64,000 bases of DNA, from positions 1-64,000 of the forward strand of contig JBCDBR010000011.1 of assembly GCA_039183205.1 (NCBI GenBank), written 5' to 3'. Every line of letters begins with the position of its first letter. Position 1 is the stretch's first letter. The notes beneath the pieces are model-generated. The model did not search any database and was not told the DNA's origin. It was given only the letters and a program-made list of their open reading frames with translations. Position numbers and translations under genes: made by a program. Shown here in pieces: positions 40,646 to 49,585 of the stretch. Source of the DNA: HKCCE3408 sp039183205 (GTDB taxonomy: Bacteria > Pseudomonadota > Alphaproteobacteria > Rhodobacterales > Rhodobacteraceae).

Positions 40646-41581
40646 ATGACGCCCAGGAAAAATCATCGCGTGCTTTGCATTGGTGAATGCATGGCCGAAT
40701 TGGCGCCAACGGACCAGGCGGGCAACTTCAAACTGGGCTTTGCCGGAGATACCTACAATACCGCGTGGTACCTGGCGGGCCTCCACTCGGACCTCGAAGT
40801 TGCGTATTTCACGGCCGTAGGAGACGACGCCCTATCGGAGCAAATGTGTCGTGCCATCGAAGGGGCAGGTGTCGACATCGGCCATGTGCGTCGCGTGCCC
40901 GGCAAAACGGTTGGGCTTTACCTGATCTCGTTGGATCAAGGGGAACGGCGCTTTACCTATTGGCGCGGCCAATCGGCTGCACGAGACTTAGCGGCGAACG
41001 AGTCAGCACTTGCGCGGGCGATGCAGGGCGCCGCGCTGATATTTTTCTCTGGTATCACTTTAGCCATACTTGATCCGGCCGCACGGCAGCGCCTTTTCCG
41101 CGCCATTGCAGCCGCGCGCGCGGCAGGAAGCACCATCGCGTTCGACCCCAATTTGCGGCCTCAGCTTTGGGCAGATGCCACAGAGATGCGGTCCAGCATC
41201 ATGGACGGCGCGGCGCAATGCGATATCTGCCTGCCCTCCTTTGCAGATGAGGCAGCCTGGTTCGAAGATGCCGACCCCGCCGCAACCATCGCGCGCTACG
41301 CCGGCCTGGGCGTGCCGACCGTTGTCGTGAAAAACGGCCCTGACAGGGTACATTATCGACATGACGGCGCGGACGGCATGCTGGCCGTCCCCAGGGTTGA
41401 TCATGTCGTCGACACCACGGCCGCGGGAGACAGTTTCAACGCCGCGGTATTCGCTGGTTTGATGACCAACGCCCCCATGGAGACAATTTTGGGTCGGGCG
41501 TGTGAACTCTCGGGCCACGTGATCAAGGGCAAAGGCGCATTGGTACCCATTCCGCCTTCTGCGACCTTTACTCAGCGCTGA
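40646..41581 (+). CDS. PfkB-family sugar kinase (2-keto-3-deoxygluconate kinase-like)
   Basis: A 311-residue ribokinase-family enzyme. The start MTPRKNHRVLCIGECMAELAP is the KdgK-type N-terminus, with DPNLRPQLWAD near residue 165 and the catalytic PfkB motif DTTAAGDSFNAAVFAG (base Asp in AGDSF) near residue 255. KDG kinases phosphorylate 2-keto-3-deoxygluconate from hexuronate breakdown. No aldolase gene is adjacent, so other sugars are possible. Its end overlaps the stress-protein gene tail to tail by 10 bases. Confidence 0.88.
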   Translation: MTPRKNHRVLCIGECMAELAPTDQAGNFKLGFAGDTYNTAWYLAGLHSDLEVAYFTAVGDDALSEQMCRAIEGAGVDIGHVRRVPGKTVGLYLISLDQGERRFTYWRGQSAARDLAANESALARAMQGAALIFFSGITLAILDPAARQRLFRAIAAARAAGSTIAFDPNLRPQLWADATEMRSSIMDGAAQCDICLPSFADEAAWFEDADPAATIARYAGLGVPTVVVKNGPDRVHYRHDGADGMLAVPRVDHVVDTTAAGDSFNAAVFAGLMTNAPMETILGRACELSGHVIKGKGALVPIPPSATFTQR

Positions 41582-41978
41582 ATGTAGACCGCACATGACG
41601 CGCGCCGAGCAACGCGTGCAGCCGTCGAGCCCAGGAAGTAGTCCGTGATACCGGGCTTGCGGGATCCAACGATGATCAGGTCGACCGCCTCGTCTTCGGC
41701 ATAGACCACAATCTCGACACCGGGTTTGCCGGTGCGGACCGCAACCGCGATATCCTTCGCGTCCCCCGCGACGGCCTCCAACTTTTCGCGCATAACCTGC
41801 GTGAGGTGGTTTTCCGATTTCAGTGTCACGAATTCGGACACGAAGCCGGGGATATTCTCCAACACGGTCAGCAAGGTAATTTTCCCGCCGGGTTTCAGCA
41901 ATTTCCGCGCCAATGTGATTTTCCCCGGAACGATGGGCTCGTGGTCAAGCGCGACGGGATCAGGATGTGGTTGGTCAT
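41572..41978 (-). pseudogene. Universal stress protein, frameshifted near the start
   Basis: ATG 41978 with GAGGAG 7 bases upstream begins MTNHILIP and then derails near 41953; one base further the frame resumes as ALDHEPIVPGKITLARKLL and runs uninterrupted to the stop (LLTVLENIPGFVSEF, then the ATP-loop DLIIVGSRKPGITDYFLGSTAARVARRASCAVYIQR). Restoring a single G gives a normal UspA of about 135 residues with the G-2x-G-9x-G-S/T nucleotide motif. It is 25 bases downstream of the sulfonate operon's last enzyme, like TeaD next to ectoine TRAP genes. A real frameshift or a one-base assembly error. Confidence 0.8.
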
Positions 41979-42003
41979 CGGCGGCTCCTCGGTTTTGGCG
42001 TGG

Positions 42004-43017
42004 CTAAGCGTCGGCCGCGTCGCTCAAGCGTTTGGCGGTTTCAAGGTAATGGCTCGACACCAACACGCCGTTCTCACGCGACGCATTTAGGGCAGCGATA
42101 CGGCGGCTGCCGGGCAGACGCGCGCCATCCTGATGTTCTATAAGAGCCAAGAGGCTCTCCATCCGCGCCGTGAAGGCATCGGGATCTGCGGGTCGCAGGA
42201 TCAGAACGAATTGGCCGGCACCGCATGGCGGACCCTCGGCCGTGAAAAAGCTGTTTACATGCGGGCTGGTATTGGCGCCGGCGAAGCTTGCCGCAAGTAC
42301 CTCAACCATCAGCGCAAGGGCGGTGCCTTTCGCCTCACCGATGGGCACCATCGTGCCCTCAAGCGCCGCGTCAGGGTCCGTGGTCGGCGCGCCGTCGCGG
42401 TCCAGGGCCCAACCTTCGGGAATGGGCTTGCCGGATTTTTTTGCGTGCATGACCTTGCCGCGCGCAACGCGCGACAAAGACAGGTCGATCACGAGCGGTG
42501 GGCCGTCCGCGCGCGGCGCGGCAAAGGCGATGGGATTGGTGCCAAAAACCGGTGTTTTGCTGCCCCAAGGCGCAATCGCGGCGGGCGAATTGGCCACCAT
42601 CATCGCCACCAGACCTGCACGCGCGATGCGGTCAACTTGAACCGACAGCGCACCGCAATGATGCGATCGATGGATGGCAAATGCCGCTGTTCCTTGCATG
42701 CGTGCGGCATCGATGCCCCAATCGATCCCGGTATCCAACGCCGGGTAGGCAAACCCATCGCGTGCATCAATGGTTGCAGCACCCGGCCCATCCACGTTTA
42801 ACTGAGCGACCGCTGCGCCATCGACTTTGCCACTGCGCAATTGGGCGACGTAGTCGTTCACTCGCGAAAAGCCGTGGCCCACCTGCCCCTCTGCTTCGGC
42901 AGCCACCAAGGCGCAGGCAACACTCGTTGCGCTCGCGGGCAGAACACCGTTGGCCGAAAACACCTGCTCCAGCAGGGTTTCGGCCTCGGTGATTGGGATC
43001 CGCGTTGTGTCGGACAT
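42004..43017 (-). CDS. Ldh family NAD(P) oxidoreductase, probable sulfolactate dehydrogenase
   Basis: A 337-residue enzyme of the malate/lactate/sulfolactate dehydrogenase family (MDH-II fold, YlbC/ComC type). AALVAAEAEGQVGHGFSRVNDYVAQL, AAFAIHRSHHCGALSVQVDRIARAGLVAMM and GSKTPVFGTNPIAFAAPR are the hallmark blocks, with the catalytic His in SHHCG. It follows suyB by 9 bases. ComC-type enzymes interconvert (R)-sulfolactate and sulfopyruvate, which would let both sulfolactate enantiomers enter the pathway; a general 2-hydroxyacid dehydrogenase is the fallback. Confidence 0.83.
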   Translation of the reverse strand: MSDTTRIPITEAETLLEQVFSANGVLPASATSVACALVAAEAEGQVGHGFSRVNDYVAQLRSGKVDGAAVAQLNVDGPGAATIDARDGFAYPALDTGIDWGIDAARMQGTAAFAIHRSHHCGALSVQVDRIARAGLVAMMVANSPAAIAPWGSKTPVFGTNPIAFAAPRADGPPLVIDLSLSRVARGKVMHAKKSGKPIPEGWALDRDGAPTTDPDAALEGTMVPIGEAKGTALALMVEVLAASFAGANTSPHVNSFFTAEGPPCGAGQFVLILRPADPDAFTARMESLLALIEHQDGARLPGSRRIAALNASRENGVLVSSHYLETAKRLSDAADA

Positions 43018-43026
43018 CGCGGCCGA

Positions 43027-44205
43027 TTACGCGCTGCGGTACAGCTTAGTCATCGAAAACTCCCGATGGCCAAGCGCCTCAGCGGCCGTGTGGCGGCCAT
43101 TTGCGGTTCGGCGGATCATATCGATCAGCGCATCACCAGCTTCGTCGATGGTTTGGTCGCGTCGCAAGATCCCGGACACATCGACATCCACATGTTCGCC
43201 CATCGTGCGCACGGTGCGCGGATTGGCCGTGATCTTGATCACCGGTACAATCGGGTTGCCGACGACATTGCCCTGCCCGGTCGGGAAGGTGTGGATGACC
43301 GCGCCACCGGCGGCCATCAGCGTCACACATTCGGCGGCGGCGGACGAGCTGTCCATGAAGTAAAGACCATCGCCTGATTTCGGCATCTCAGCGGGTTCCA
43401 GAATATCGATGTATCGCGATGTGCGGCCGATCTTTTCCAAGTTGCCCAGGGCCTTTTCCTCGATCGTCGTCAGTCCGCCTTCGATATTACCCTTTGTCGG
43501 CTGGCTATCGCTCAGGTCATCCGTCTGGTGGGCAAAAATCACATCGTCCTGATAGGCTTTCCACATTTTGTACCATCGTGCGCCGACCTCTTCATTGATC
43601 GCCCGTTTCTGGCAGATATGTTCCGCCCCAGTAATCTCTGAGGTCTCACCAAAAAAGCCGGTAATCCCCTCAGGCAGGAGCTTGTCGTACATGTTGCCGA
43701 CCGTTGGACAGGACCCCAATCCCGTCGTCGTATCGGACTCGCCGCATTTGGTGGACACCCAAAGCTCAGATATCGCACATTCCTCGCGCTGATACTCGCT
43801 CGTGAGATGCACGAATTCCTTGGCCGCCCAGGATGCCGCGCGGATGGTTTCAAAATCGCCCTTCTGCTCGATGGAAAACTCCGCCACCGGCTTGCCGGTT
43901 TCGCGGATCCCGTCGGCGATGCGTTTCGTCCAGCCCGGCTCAATGCCGATGACAACAACGGCCGCGACATTTGGATTGGCCCCAGTCCCGATCATGGTGC
44001 GGAAATGAAGCTCCAGGTCTTCGCCAAATTGCAGACGTCCATAGGCATGCGGAATGGCCATTGTCCCTTTGACATTGTTTGCCACCGCCTCGCAGGCAGC
44101 GTTGGAGATGTCATCGACCGGCAAAATCACCACGTGATTGCGGACCCCAACCCGACCGTTTTCGCGACGGAAGCCCTTGAATGTGACATTGGAATATTTC
44201 GACAT
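43027..44205 (-). CDS. suyB: (R)-sulfolactate sulfo-lyase subunit beta (SuyB)
   Basis: A 392-residue UxaA-type lyase large subunit. The start MSKYSNVTFKGFRRENGRVGVRNHV is the standard SuyB opening; STKCGESDTTTGLGSCPTVGN holds the metal/substrate cysteines of the altronate dehydratase superfamily and GLYFMDSSSAAAECVTLMAAGGAVIHTFPTGQGN the C-terminal core. SuyAB splits (R)-sulfolactate into pyruvate and sulfite, the desulfonation step. Immediately downstream of suyA. The altronate dehydratase alternative is disfavoured by the HpsN, HpsO and HpsP genes in the same operon. Confidence 0.92.
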   Translation of the reverse strand: MSKYSNVTFKGFRRENGRVGVRNHVVILPVDDISNAACEAVANNVKGTMAIPHAYGRLQFGEDLELHFRTMIGTGANPNVAAVVVIGIEPGWTKRIADGIRETGKPVAEFSIEQKGDFETIRAASWAAKEFVHLTSEYQREECAISELWVSTKCGESDTTTGLGSCPTVGNMYDKLLPEGITGFFGETSEITGAEHICQKRAINEEVGARWYKMWKAYQDDVIFAHQTDDLSDSQPTKGNIEGGLTTIEEKALGNLEKIGRTSRYIDILEPAEMPKSGDGLYFMDSSSAAAECVTLMAAGGAVIHTFPTGQGNVVGNPIVPVIKITANPRTVRTMGEHVDVDVSGILRRDQTIDEAGDALIDMIRRTANGRHTAAEALGHREFSMTKLYRSA

Positions 44206-44252
44206 TGCTTTTCCTCTCCCTGCGGCCGTGCCCGGCGGCAATACGCGGCGCG

Positions 44253-44558
44253 CTACCAGCGCTTGGTTTTGACGTTATGGGTGTGAACATGGCCGCCCTG
44301 CGGGATATCGGCGACGACCTTGCCGATGTCTTCCCCATATTTGATTGCCGTATCGCCGCCTTTAAGGTCGTTGAGTGCGATCTTGTGCCCGATCGGCACG
44401 TCGGCGCCGGCGGTCAGGCGAAAGGTCGAATTGTCATGCGTGATGCAGCACAGCATTTCGGTGCCAGCCGTCAGCCCTTCGACCACGACCACGCCAACAT
44501 TGTCGGCCGCTTCGTGAACGAGCAAATGCGGAATTTCGTTCGGGATGGGATTTGACAT
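44253..44558 (-). CDS. suyA: (R)-sulfolactate sulfo-lyase subunit alpha (SuyA)
   Basis: A 101-residue SAF-domain protein, the small subunit of sulfolactate sulfo-lyase. HLLVHEAADNVGVVVVEGLTAG opens it, IPIGHKIALNDL-like and KYGEDIGKVVADIPQGGHVHTHNVKTKRW close it; the last segment is the UxaA N-terminal signature with the HVHTHN motif. The start ATG 44558 is chosen because upstream sequence belongs to the preceding gene. It lies 14 bases after the zinc dehydrogenase gene and 47 before suyB. Confidence 0.92.
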   Translation of the reverse strand: MSNPIPNEIPHLLVHEAADNVGVVVVEGLTAGTEMLCCITHDNSTFRLTAGADVPIGHKIALNDLKGGDTAIKYGEDIGKVVADIPQGGHVHTHNVKTKRW

Positions 44559-44572
44559 GGATATCTCCGGTC

Positions 44573-45550
44573 TCACGCGGGTTTGAGGATGATCTTTGGG
44601 GCAGGAACGCGTCCTGCACGAATGTCGGCGAAGGCATCTGCGCCGGCGGCAAGGGGGCGCGTTTCGGCCCAATCGAGCGGGCCGAGCCGGCCGTCGAAAA
44701 TCGCCGCCGCAGTGTCACGAAAATCCTGCGCGGTATAGGTATAGGTGCCCACAAAGGTGATCTCTTGCAGCGTCATGCGGCGAATATCGAGCCCGCCAGT
44801 GTCTTCGCCAAGGCCGATATGCAAGATCACCCCGCCGGGCGCAACATGGGCCGATGCGATCTGCCGGGTTGCGGCAAATCCGACCGCATCAACGACCAAG
44901 GGATATTGCCCCTGCGCGGCCGGCACGACATCGACATCGCATTGGTCCGCCAGATAGCGGCGCCGCGTCTCGTTAGGTTCGGACAAAGTGACATCGGCGA
45001 TATCCATAGCTTTGAACGCCAAAGCCGCCGCAAGCCCAATTGCCCCACCGCCGATCACAAGCGCGCGTCGATCCATTTCCGGATGCAGTCCCTCAATTCC
45101 CATACGGACCGCATGCCAGCTAACCGCCAAAGGTTCGGCAAGGGCGGCCTTGGCCAACGGAACGTCATCCGGGATGGTCACCAAATTGCGCTCGGGCATC
45201 GCGATGAATTCGGCAAACGCGCCCTCCCGTGGCGGCATCGAGATGATCTGCCGACCGGGGCAGAGGTTCTCACGGCCCATCCGGCTGGCCTTACTGCTTG
45301 GGTCGGTCACCAGAGGATTGACCGTCACACGGGTTCCGTCCATCGGCCCGCCCATAACGGTCCCGGCCGCCTCGTGGCCCAGGATCAAAGGCGCGGGCCG
45401 GCGGTCATCATGACCCAAATAGGCGTGCATGTCAGAGCCGCAGATGCCAACGCTGTCGATGCGGACGAGCACCTCGCCCGGGCCAGGCTCAGGCCGCGCG
45501 ACGTCACGCAATTCCAGCGTCTCGGGTCCGGTATAGACAAGCGCCTTCAT
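44573..45550 (-). CDS. hpsP: Zinc-type dehydrogenase, probable DHPS-2-dehydrogenase (HpsP)
   Basis: A 325-residue zinc MDR enzyme. Catalytic zinc ligands are Cys37 region (VGICGSDMHAYLGH) and the GHEAAG motif; the cofactor loop is VIGGGAIGLAAALAF. In dihydroxypropanesulfonate (DHPS) pathways HpsP works with HpsO to interconvert (R)- and (S)-DHPS through the 2-keto form, so that HpsN receives the correct enantiomer. The assignment depends on operon position between hpsO (4-base overlap) and suyA; the specificity itself is not readable. Confidence 0.75.
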   Translation of the reverse strand: MKALVYTGPETLELRDVARPEPGPGEVLVRIDSVGICGSDMHAYLGHDDRRPAPLILGHEAAGTVMGGPMDGTRVTVNPLVTDPSSKASRMGRENLCPGRQIISMPPREGAFAEFIAMPERNLVTIPDDVPLAKAALAEPLAVSWHAVRMGIEGLHPEMDRRALVIGGGAIGLAAALAFKAMDIADVTLSEPNETRRRYLADQCDVDVVPAAQGQYPLVVDAVGFAATRQIASAHVAPGGVILHIGLGEDTGGLDIRRMTLQEITFVGTYTYTAQDFRDTAAAIFDGRLGPLDWAETRPLAAGADAFADIRAGRVPAPKIILKPA

Positions 45551-46317
45551 TTCGCCGTGAACCCCCCGTCGAGCATCAGGATCTGCCCTGTCACATAGCG
45601 CGACGCCTCAGAGCAGAAAAAGAGGAGTGGGCCGTCAAGGTCGGCCATTTCTCCGTTGCGCCCGGTACAGGTTTGGGCGGCATTCCGGGCCGTGCGGTCC
45701 GGATCGGCAAAGACCGCCTGGGTCAGCTCGGTTTCAAAAAAGCCCGGCCCGATTGCGTTGATGTTGATGCCCGCCCCGGACCAGGCCTCAGCCATGGCGC
45801 GGGTCAGTTGCGCCACCCCGCCCTTCGAGGCGCCATAAGCGATGCCATTGGGAAAGGCGCGAAAGCTCTGCAACGAGGCGAAATTCACAATTCGGCCCCA
45901 GCCTTTCGCCTTCATTGACGGCACCAATCTTTGGCTCAGGAAAAATGGGGCGGACAGGTTGATGGCGAGCGTTGCAGTCCAGTCTTCTGCCGCGAGGCTG
46001 TCGGCCGATTGACGGGGGTTGAGCCCGGCGGCATGGACCACGATGTCCGGCGCTCCAAAAGGCGCGGCAATACGCGCGGCAAGCTCGTCGACCTCATCGG
46101 GGCGTGAAATATCGGCCGCGATGGCAGCTGTCACCTTCGGATGCTGAGTCTGCCAAGTCGCTAAGGCTTCGGCCCGGCGTGCGACACCGACGACGCAAGC
46201 ACCGGCACGAGCCAGCACCCCGGCCGCGTGACGCCCTAGTCCCGAACTTGCGCCAGTCACGCAGGCGACGCGGCCGGCCAAGTCGAAAAGCTGCTGCGGG
46301 TGGCCAGTTTCAACCAT
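45547..46317 (-). CDS. hpsO: Short-chain dehydrogenase, probable DHPS-2-dehydrogenase (HpsO)
   Basis: A 256-residue SDR. TGASSGLGRHAAGVLARAGA is the cofactor loop, the NAAG-like box reads VHAAGLNPRQ, and the active site is Ser (NFASLQS) with Tyr-x-x-x-Lys in AYGASKGG. The start at 46317 overlaps the hpsN stop by 8 bases. With HpsP it should epimerise DHPS enantiomers through 2-oxopropanol sulfonate. As for hpsP, the function comes from context; the SDR fold is certain. Confidence 0.78.
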   Translation of the reverse strand: MVETGHPQQLFDLAGRVACVTGASSGLGRHAAGVLARAGACVVGVARRAEALATWQTQHPKVTAAIAADISRPDEVDELAARIAAPFGAPDIVVHAAGLNPRQSADSLAAEDWTATLAINLSAPFFLSQRLVPSMKAKGWGRIVNFASLQSFRAFPNGIAYGASKGGVAQLTRAMAEAWSGAGININAIGPGFFETELTQAVFADPDRTARNAAQTCTGRNGEMADLDGPLLFFCSEASRYVTGQILMLDGGFTAK

Positions 46318-47617
46318 CCGCGGACAGATCGAAGTTTTGGCCAGGAAAGTACTTCCGCAACCGCACATCGGCGGTGCGTGCATGGGCCTCCATACCCTCC
46401 AATCTGGCAATCCGTGCGGTCGCCTCGGCAACAGGCCTTGCGCCTTCACGCGTAGACCGCTGCCAGGTCACGATTTTCATATACTTATGCACGCTCAGCC
46501 CGCCGGTATAGCTGGCCGCCCCAGAGGTCGGCAAAACGTGGTTGGTGCCGGAGGCCTTGTCGCCAAATGCCACCGTTGTTTCCTCACCCAGAAACAAAGA
46601 GCCGTAGCAGCTCAGCCGATCAAGCCACCAATCCAAATCCTCCGCCTGCACGGTCAAATGCTCCGGCGCGTAGTCATCGGAGGTGGCCGCCATTTCTTCG
46701 CGGTCGGCACACACAATAACCTCGGCATAGTCCCGCCAAGCGGCGGTCGCATTTTCACGATTGACCTCTGGAAGGTCGTCGATGAGCTGCGGGACAAGGC
46801 GCATGACCTCTTCAGCAAGGTCGTGCCGGTCGGTGACCAGCCAAACCGGGGAATTGTAGCCATGCTCCGCCTGACCGACGAGATCAGCGGCGACAACCTC
46901 GGCATCGGCGGTCGCGTCGGCAAGGATCAGACTGTCGGTTGGCCCCGCGATCATATCGATGCCGACGCGCCCGAAAAGCATGCGCTTAGCCTCGGCCACG
47001 AATTGATTGCCTGGTCCCACAAGAATATTCGCCTTCGGCAGGTCAAAAAGACCAAACGTCATGGCAGCAACGCCCTGGACGCCGCCCATCGCCATGATCT
47101 TGTCGGCCCCGCAAATATGCGCGGCATAGACAATCGCCGGAGCGATACCGATATCAGGCCGCGGCGGTGAGCAGGCGACGATATGCTTACACCCGGCTAC
47201 TTTGGCGGTGGTCACTGTCATGATCGCACTGGCGATATGGCTGTAACGCCCCCCAGGCACATAACAGCCTGCCGCATTGACGGGGATGCTCTTTTGTCCG
47301 GCGATCAACCCCGGTACAATTTCAAGGTCGATATCCTTCAGCGTCGCTTTCTGCGCCTCGGCAAATCGGCGTACATTGTCGTGGCTGAACTGAATGTCCT
47401 CTTTCAAACGTTCTGGAACGGCCGCAGCGGCCGCCTCAATCGCGGCCGGCGAAAGGATTATCTCTCCTTCGTATCTGTCGAATTTCTTGGCGTATTCCAG
47501 GGCCGCTTTGTCCCCACCGGCTTCGATGTCATCGAGGATCTCGCGCACAATGCGCTTTGTCTCGGATGCATCGCTGCGCGCGTGGAGCTTTGCTTTTTTA
47601 AGATAAACGCGGGCCAT
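46310..47617 (-). CDS. hpsN: Sulfopropanediol 3-dehydrogenase (HpsN)
   Basis: A 435-residue member of the histidinol dehydrogenase family. VNAAGCYVPGGRYSHIASAIMTVTTAKVAGCKHIVACSPP and IDMIAGPTDSLILAD are shared with HisD, while HVLPTSGAASYTGGLSVHKYMK replaces the HisD histidine-binding end, as in HpsN. It oxidises (R)-DHPS by two NAD-dependent steps to (R)-sulfolactate. The start is ATG 47617; a GTG at 47626 overlapping the transporter stop (GTGA) is equally possible. First enzyme gene of the operon, after the TRAP transporter. Confidence 0.88.
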   Translation of the reverse strand: MARVYLKKAKLHARSDASETKRIVREILDDIEAGGDKAALEYAKKFDRYEGEIILSPAAIEAAAAAVPERLKEDIQFSHDNVRRFAEAQKATLKDIDLEIVPGLIAGQKSIPVNAAGCYVPGGRYSHIASAIMTVTTAKVAGCKHIVACSPPRPDIGIAPAIVYAAHICGADKIMAMGGVQGVAAMTFGLFDLPKANILVGPGNQFVAEAKRMLFGRVGIDMIAGPTDSLILADATADAEVVAADLVGQAEHGYNSPVWLVTDRHDLAEEVMRLVPQLIDDLPEVNRENATAAWRDYAEVIVCADREEMAATSDDYAPEHLTVQAEDLDWWLDRLSCYGSLFLGEETTVAFGDKASGTNHVLPTSGAASYTGGLSVHKYMKIVTWQRSTREGARPVAEATARIARLEGMEAHARTADVRLRKYFPGQNFDLSADG

Positions 47618-47622
47618 CAGTG

Positions 47623-48954
47623 TCACCTGTAAATATCGGGAAGAAGGGTGGTCGAGATCGCAGGGATATAAGCAATCATCAGCGTCACCATCAGCATGAA
47701 CAAGACAAAGGGGATCGCGCGATAGGCAATCTTTAGGATCGATTCACCCGTGATGCCAGAGACGACGAACAGGTTTAGCCCAAGCGGCGGCGTGATGAAA
47801 CCGACGCCCAGTGCCGTGATCATCATGATGCAGAACTGCACCTCGTTCATGCCGATGTTATCTGCCAATGGCTTCAAGATCGGTGCCAGGATCACGATGT
47901 TCGGCGTGGTTTCCATCACGCAACCAGCCGCGATCAGGATCAAGACCATCATGGCGATCAGCACCCACGGCTCTTCGCTCACCGAGGTTAGCGCAAAGAC
48001 GAACCCCTGTGGCACGCCCAGGATTGCAAGTGCTTGGGCCAAGGGCAGCGAAAACGCGATGATCGGAAGGATCACCCCATTGACCTTGGCTGAGCTGACC
48101 AGCATTGCGGGAAAATCGCTGAGCTTCAGCGTGCCGAGGATGAACCCGATGACGATGGTGACAACGACTGCCACGGCGCCGGCCTCTGTGGGCGTGAGCC
48201 AACCGGAGAAAATGCCGTAAAAGATGATGCCGGGCACGATAAAGGCATACCAGCCCGACCTGAGCGCGGTCCACAAATTGGCCCGCCATTCCGCGGCCGT
48301 CATGATGCCGCCGCCTTCCCAAAGGTTCAGGCGGTTCATCACAATGTTAGTGCACAAGATCGAGATCAGGATCAAAATGCCCGGGATGAGCGCAGCAAGA
48401 AAGAGTGTCGAGACCGCGATCCCGAGGACCAGACCTATGATAATATAGGCGATCGAAGGCGGGATCAGGATACCGGTACACGCGCCTGCCGCGACCAAGG
48501 CACAGGCATACGGACGGGGATAGCCGCTTTCGACCAGGCGGTTGATCGTCATGCGTCCCACAGCCGCAGCGCCAGCCGCGTCCGAGCCCGAAATGGCCGC
48601 GAACATCCCGCAGACCAGGACCGTTGCCGACCCAAAGCCCCCTTTGGCCCAGCATGTCAGCGCCTCTGCGACATCGAGGAATTTCTTCGAAAGGCCAGTG
48701 CGCACGAGCACATCGCCCGTGAGGATAAAGAGCGGCACAGCCGTCAACGCGAAGTGGTCAATTCCGTGAAAGAGGCTCTCGCCGACAAGCGATAGCGGGA
48801 GAACGCCGGACATCATCAGCATCGAGATGGCTGCCACGCCAATGGCCGCCCAAACTGGCACAGCAAGTGCGACGAGCGCGACAAAGAGAATAACCGGAAG
48901 ATAAAAATCCCAACCGAGTTCGACGGCCTGGTTTTGAAGTTGTTGCCACAGCAT
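47623..48954 (-). CDS. TRAP transporter large permease of the sulfonate operon
   Basis: A 443-residue DctM-type permease with about 12-13 helices. Landmarks: HFALTAVPLFILTGDVLVRTGLSKK, ISGSDAAGAAAVGRMTINRLV, GACTGILIPPSIAYIIIG, GWLTPTEAGAVAVVV and GVGFITPPLGLNLFVVSGI. It should move DHPS or sulfolactate, as HpsKLM does in Ruegeria-type clusters. Stop overlaps the hpsN GTG start; it starts 11 bases after the small subunit gene. Confidence 0.93.
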   Translation of the reverse strand: MLWQQLQNQAVELGWDFYLPVILFVALVALAVPVWAAIGVAAISMLMMSGVLPLSLVGESLFHGIDHFALTAVPLFILTGDVLVRTGLSKKFLDVAEALTCWAKGGFGSATVLVCGMFAAISGSDAAGAAAVGRMTINRLVESGYPRPYACALVAAGACTGILIPPSIAYIIIGLVLGIAVSTLFLAALIPGILILISILCTNIVMNRLNLWEGGGIMTAAEWRANLWTALRSGWYAFIVPGIIFYGIFSGWLTPTEAGAVAVVVTIVIGFILGTLKLSDFPAMLVSSAKVNGVILPIIAFSLPLAQALAILGVPQGFVFALTSVSEEPWVLIAMMVLILIAAGCVMETTPNIVILAPILKPLADNIGMNEVQFCIMMITALGVGFITPPLGLNLFVVSGITGESILKIAYRAIPFVLFMLMVTLMIAYIPAISTTLLPDIYR

Positions 48955-48965
48955 CGCCCGCCTCC

Positions 48966-49481
48966 TCAGTCAAACAACTTGTCGCCTTCGTACACGGGCC
49001 GGCCGTGTCGAAGATCGCGGATGTCGCGAAGAAAGGACTGCACAAGCCGGAAGACGACCAAGGAAAATCCGATGGGAACGGCGCTGAGAAACCAGACTTG
49101 GCTAATCCTGAGCCCATGCGTCACTGAGCCAAACTCGTAGGACACAAGCACGGTTTCAAAGGACCAATAGATCGCGATTACGGCGACACCGAACATCACG
49201 ATATCGCCGAAGATATACAGCACCGCTTTCGCGCGGCGGCCGATATAGTTCATGACCACATCGATGCGGATATGGCCGCGTTCCTTGACCGCAGCGGCCG
49301 CACCGATCCAGGCGAGGTAGATGAAGGAATAACGCACGATCTCTTCGCCCCAAATCGACGAATAGGAGAACAGCTCGCGGCGGACGACCTCGATAAACAT
49401 CGTGCCCACCAGCATCGTGTAGAACACCAACAGCGCCCATCGTTCGGCGTTCCGGTCCAGTGCTGCAAGTATATTGGCCAT
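48966..49481 (-). CDS. TRAP transporter small permease of the sulfonate operon
   Basis: A 171-residue DctQ-type protein with four membrane segments. WGEEIVRYSFIYLAWIGAAAAVKERGHIRIDVV (residues about 44-77) is the well-conserved DctQ core. It couples the binding protein to the large permease. It follows the dctP gene after a 104-base gap, which may hold an internal translation or processing signal; nothing clear is seen in it. Confidence 0.92.
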   Translation of the reverse strand: MANILAALDRNAERWALLVFYTMLVGTMFIEVVRRELFSYSSIWGEEIVRYSFIYLAWIGAAAAVKERGHIRIDVVMNYIGRRAKAVLYIFGDIVMFGVAVIAIYWSFETVLVSYEFGSVTHGLRISQVWFLSAVPIGFSLVVFRLVQSFLRDIRDLRHGRPVYEGDKLFD

Positions 49482-49585
49482 GACATCTCCCCTCCGGTCG
49501 CGTCATGCGGCCGGTCCAACTCCGTCAGATCGCGTGCCTGCACTATGGTCGGGCGACGCGTGCTGAGCGCCGCCCAACAGATGGC

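Noticed and set aside
46310..47617. HisD (histidinol dehydrogenase) for the dehydrogenase at 46310
   Set aside because: The C-terminal substrate region differs from HisD and it sits in a sulfonate operon with suyAB, so HpsN fits better.
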